Positions 7,264 through 8,609 of a stretch of 8,609 nt of DNA are shown here, in pieces. How positions within the stretch are numbered: the first letter of the stretch is position 1; the number at the start of each line of letters is the position of its first letter. The position numbers were made by a program, and so were the translations under genes. Source of the stretch: an uncultured Lachnospiraceae bacterium (GTDB lineage Bacteria; Bacillota_A; Clostridia; Lachnospirales; Lachnospiraceae); assembly GCA_947564305.1 (NCBI GenBank), contig CANOBT010000209.1, positions 1 through 8,609 on the forward strand, read 5' to 3'. The notes below the pieces were generated by a model. It did not search any database, was not told where the DNA came from, and saw only the letters and a list, made by a program, of their open reading frames with translations.

Positions 7264-7639
7264 ATGAAACGCATGTTATTTTGCGGGCTGGTTCGTATTA
7301 TCAATAGATGACAAGCTTTCTCAATTTATGACAATGAAATCAGTTTGTCTGATGCAGGCGTATTGAGACTTTATGAACAAGAAATAAATTCCAACGGCGG
7401 CATACTTACAAGAAGTCGCAGCCCAACAAGGTCAGAGCAGCGTCTTCAGCTTTTCGCCAGATTGGGGGGAGGGAATGTAGGAATTAACTACTCGGACTTA
7501 TAAGAAGAGAGCAGGGGCGGCTCTTAACGACAGAGTAGTTGACATAACAGTGACCCTTAACCACATCCCGGAGGAGAATGGCAGGATAAAAGGGCTGGAT
7601 GCGCCCCTTGACAGATTGCTTAATGATCCAGGGCAGTAA
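7264..7639 (+). pseudogene. Decayed gene of unknown function
   Basis: The ATG at 7264 reads 15 codons (MKRMLFCGLVRIINR) to an in-frame TGA at 7309. The same frame then continues with protein-like text, FSIYDNEISLSDAGVLRLYE and later QLFARLGGGNVGINYSDL, to TAA at 7501-7503. One frame over, an open stretch from 7481 carries on with RAGAALNDRVVDITVTLNHI and GLDAPLDRLLNDPGQ, stopping at 7637-7639. I do not recognise the protein. The regular composition across an internal stop and one frame change suggests a single gene broken twice, but it could be two unrelated remnants. No ribosome binding site is evident at 7264. The YDNEISLSDAG..R.YEQ segment is the best handle for a homology search. Confidence 0.35.
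7484..7542 (+). repeat. Nested inverted repeat
   Basis: TTAACTACTC (7484-7493) pairs with GAGTAGTTGA (7533-7542) at nine positions plus one G-U. Inside it, AGAGC (7508-7512) pairs with GCTCT (7520-7524) around AGGGGCG. The result is a two-tier stem inside an otherwise broken coding stretch. It could be a fold of a lost RNA element or a coincidence of decayed sequence. Confidence 0.3.
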
Positions 7640-7734
7640 TGGCCGGGGGAAAGCCAGAGATTTATTTTAGATTTCTTACAAGGAGCTTTCTCAGGGCCAT
7701 TTTTGCCTCCTTTTTAAGTCAGTTCCGTATCTGA
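7639..7734 (+). CDS. Possible 31-residue peptide or gene tail before a terminator
   Basis: An ATG at 7639 overlaps the TAA of the preceding frame (TAATG) and reads 31 codons, beginning MAGGKPEIYFRFLTRSFLRA, to TGA at 7732-7734. The middle is basic and amphipathic to hydrophobic. The strong terminator at 7741 begins only seven bases after the stop, the spacing expected at the end of a transcribed gene. There is no clear ribosome binding site, so it would depend on coupling to the frame before it. It may instead be the frameshifted tail of the broken gene at 7264-7639. I recognise no family. Confidence 0.3.
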   Translation: MAGGKPEIYFRFLTRSFLRAIFASFLSQFRI

Positions 7735-7740
7735 ATGAGA

Positions 7741-7784
7741 GCGTTCCTTACTTTACAAAGGCGTAAAGTAAAGAATGCTTTTTT
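7741..7784 (+). terminator. Strong Rho-independent terminator
   Basis: GCGTTCCTTACTTTAC (7741-7756) and GTAAAGTAAAGAATGC (7763-7778) form a 16-position stem with 15 pairs (one G-U) and a single mismatch, closed by the six-base loop AAAGGC. Six T follow directly (7779-7784). It ends the unassigned frames upstream. Its T-run overlaps the start of the TnpA fragment, so it would also block read-through into the IS remnant. Confidence 0.85.
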
Positions 7785-7918
7785 GGCATGGGCATTATGT
7801 GAGCACAGTTGGATTAAATGAGACGGCAATCAGAAAATATATTCAAGACCAGGAGAAATACGATATCATGCAGGACAGACTCAGTGTAAAGGAATATGAA
7901 GACTCTTTTAAGGGTTAA
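7775..7918 (+). pseudogene. C-terminal remnant of an IS200/IS605 TnpA transposase
   Basis: An ATG at 7775 gives 47 residues: FWHGHYVSTVGLNETAIRKY, then IQDQEKYDIMQDRLSVKEYE, ending DSFKG with TAA at 7916-7918. This matches my recollection of the C-terminus of IS200-type single-tyrosine (Y1) transposases, which reads roughly HFWARGYYVSTVG...I..YI..Q..D...D.L..KE..DPFKG. The N-terminal two thirds, with the HUH metal-binding histidines, are absent. The catalytic tyrosine should lie in the helix matching KYIQDQ, but that piece alone cannot cut DNA. The fragment begins inside the terminator, so the rest was lost by deletion or recombination. The hairpins downstream probably belong to the same element. 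Family recognition is from motif memory only. Confidence 0.65.
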
Positions 7919-8012
7919 GGCGAAGTGGTACGAACACCCCTTTAGGGGTTAGGTAACGCGTCAAGTGCAATAGTGACTTGAACGGAGAGAAAATCAGGAA
8001 TCCCGCTCCTTC
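7919..8012 (+). mobile_element. Right-end-like hairpin region of the IS200/IS605 remnant
   Basis: ACCCC-TTTA-GGGGT (7936-7949) and TCAAGT...ACTTGA (7961-7981) are two compact perfect hairpins, followed by AATCAGGAATCCCGCTCC (7993-8008 and on). This series resembles the structured right ends of clostridial IS200/IS605 elements, where the same region also provides the 3' part of the TnpB guide RNA. The last motif normally has a complementary GGAGNGGG arm, which is missing here, so the end appears clipped just before the hxlR-type gene. No tnpB is present. The assignment rests on remembered pattern, not alignment. Confidence 0.45.
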
Positions 8013-8016
8013 CATT

Positions 8017-8349
8017 TTATAACCTGTTTTTATCACCCCATTCACACATTCCATCTAAAATAGGAATTAAAGATTTTCCACGCTCTGTTAAGCTATATTC
8101 TACTTTTGGCGGGATTTGTGGATATTCTTTTCTATGTACTAATTGGTCTGCTTCTAATTCTTTTAAAGTGGAGCTTAAAGTCTTATACGAAATTTCACTG
8201 ATATATTTTTTCATTTCGTTAAAACGAACGACTCCGAACTCCATTAAAGTATACAAAATAGTCATTTTATATTTGCCATTGATTAATGACAATGTATAGC
8301 TGAAACCTGTTGTTTCAAGACATTCATTTGAAATGCAGCGTTCACTCAT
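8017..8349 (-). CDS. HxlR-family winged-helix transcriptional regulator
   Basis: This is a cytoplasmic DNA-binding repressor or activator of 110 residues, typical for the family. I chose the ATG complementary to 8347-8349 because AAAGGAG (8358-8364) lies eight bases upstream; an ATG 26 codons earlier would run through the operator region. The family pattern is clear: LSLINGKYKMTILYTL (21-36), VRFNEMKKYI..IS.KTLSSTLKELE (41-66) as the recognition helix region, HRKEYPQIPPKVEYSLTERG (72-91) as the wing, and MCEWG at 101-105. Cys5 and Cys10 are in the N-terminal area where relatives such as YodB and HypR carry a redox-sensing cysteine, so thiol or electrophile sensing is possible. It is divergent from a flavodoxin-like reductase gene, a common pairing in which the regulator controls both itself and the reductase. 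Its 3' end lies a few bases from the IS remnant. Confidence 0.9.
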   Translation of the reverse strand: MSERCISNECLETTGFSYTLSLINGKYKMTILYTLMEFGVVRFNEMKKYISEISYKTLSSTLKELEADQLVHRKEYPQIPPKVEYSLTERGKSLIPILDGMCEWGDKNRL

Positions 8350-8366
8350 TTTGCGTTCTCCTTTAG

Positions 8367-8414
8367 GTAAGTATATAACTCTATTGTAAGTATCGCACTT
8401 ATATGTGCGTACTT
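8367..8414. promoter_or_regulatory. Probable HxlR operator in the divergent intergenic region
   Basis: GTAAGTAT occurs twice, at 8367-8374 and 8386-8393, 19 bp apart. The second copy is the left arm of a near-perfect dyad: AAGTA-T-CGCAC (8388-8398), loop TTATAT, then GTGCGTACTT (8405-8414), with one bulged base. The site lies directly upstream of the regulator gene and next to the likely -35 of the reductase gene, where a bound dimer could block both promoters. That this regulator binds it is inferred. Confidence 0.6.
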
Positions 8415-8417
8415 GAT

Positions 8418-8446
8418 TTCGCTTCAATTCTTGCTAGGATTATAAT
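8418..8446 (+). promoter_or_regulatory. Candidate promoter of the flavoprotein gene
   Basis: TATAAT at 8441-8446 is a perfect -10. The hexamer 17 bp upstream (TTCGCT, 8418-8423) is a poor -35, so activity may depend on a regulator bound at the adjacent palindrome. Transcription would start near 8453. On the opposite strand, TACAAT (complement of 8383-8388) is a plausible -10 for the regulator gene and falls inside the operator, allowing autoregulation. Confidence 0.5.
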
Positions 8447-8494
8447 ATCAAAAGCAGAGAAAGTCAATCTCACAGAATTAGGAGGACATATTTT

Positions 8495-8609
8495 ATGAGC
8501 AAAAAAATAGTTGTAATAACGGGAAGCCCCCGGAAAAACGGGAATAGCTTTGCTATGACAGACGCTTTCATCAAGGCAGCCGAAGCAAAGGGGCACACAA
8601 TCACACGGT
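8495..8609 (+). CDS. Flavodoxin-like NAD(P)H-dependent FMN reductase (N-terminus only)
   Basis: The gene runs off the window after 38 codons. The ATG at 8495 has a consensus AGGAGG (8480-8485) nine bases upstream. The start, MSKKIVVITGSPRKNGNS, is a beta strand followed by the FMN phosphate-binding loop GSPRKNGNS (residues 10-18). That loop is diagnostic of NADPH-dependent FMN reductases and iron-sulfur flavoproteins with a flavodoxin fold. A helix (AMTDAFIKAAEAKG) follows as expected. Without the rest I cannot tell a simple quinone/FMN reductase from an iron-sulfur flavoprotein with a CX2CX2C-type cluster motif. It is divergent from the HxlR regulator and probably under its control. The product would act in the cytoplasm, reducing flavin, quinones or other electrophiles. 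Confidence 0.88.
   Translation, partial: MSKKIVVITGSPRKNGNSFAMTDAFIKAAEAKGHTITR

Noticed and set aside
8350..8427. Upstream start of the HxlR regulator adding 26 residues
   Set aside because: It would cover the operator-like palindrome and the ribosome binding site, and the added residues do not resemble the family.
1..8609. tRNA, rRNA or riboswitch genes
   Set aside because: No cloverleaf, ribosomal segment or conserved riboswitch core was seen on either strand.

Overview
The window looks like an accessory region of a low-to-moderate GC Firmicute, most likely a gut clostridium of the Lachnospiraceae type. I infer this from strong AGGAGG-type ribosome binding sites, the codon use, the kinds of genes present and the IS200/IS605 debris. 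No RNA gene or housekeeping marker fixes the taxonomy.

Layout. Positions 118-750 hold the middle of a GHKL-type (AgrC-like) sensor kinase that has lost both ends. Positions 751-1052 hold unrecognised short frames. Positions 1053-1673 look like a decayed gene for a small Lachnospiraceae protein of unknown function, readable only by changing frame several times. Positions 1708-6756 form the intact core: an OmpR-type response regulator, a histidine kinase with two membrane segments and almost no external domain, an ABC ATPase and an 834-residue FtsX-type permease. The first two genes overlap by 14 nt and the last two by 4 nt (ATGA). They are separated by a 186-nt gap carrying spaced GTGAC/GTCAC boxes, a -10 element and a leader hairpin.

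Downstream, 6761-7076 is the C-terminal part of a TetR-type regulator without its DNA-binding domain. Positions 7264-7734 hold broken or tiny unassigned frames ending at a strong intrinsic terminator (7741-7784). Positions 7775-8012 carry the C-terminal end of an IS200-type TnpA and a right-end-like set of hairpins. The right edge is a conventional divergent pair: an HxlR-family repressor on the minus strand (8017-8349) and the start of a flavodoxin-like FMN reductase (8495 onward), with an operator-like palindrome and direct repeat between them.

Working model. The core resembles BceRS-BceAB or SalKR-SalXY detoxification modules. The kinase, lacking a ligand-binding outer domain, would sense a cell-envelope-active peptide through the transporter. 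The regulator would then bind the boxes at 3421-3467 and induce the ABC genes. This is inferred from architecture and order; the substrate cannot be read from the sequence. The surroundings are a graveyard of truncated and frameshifted genes, so the intact core is either a recent arrival or the selected survivor of a decaying island. The HxlR/flavoprotein pair probably forms a separate redox- or electrophile-responsive unit.
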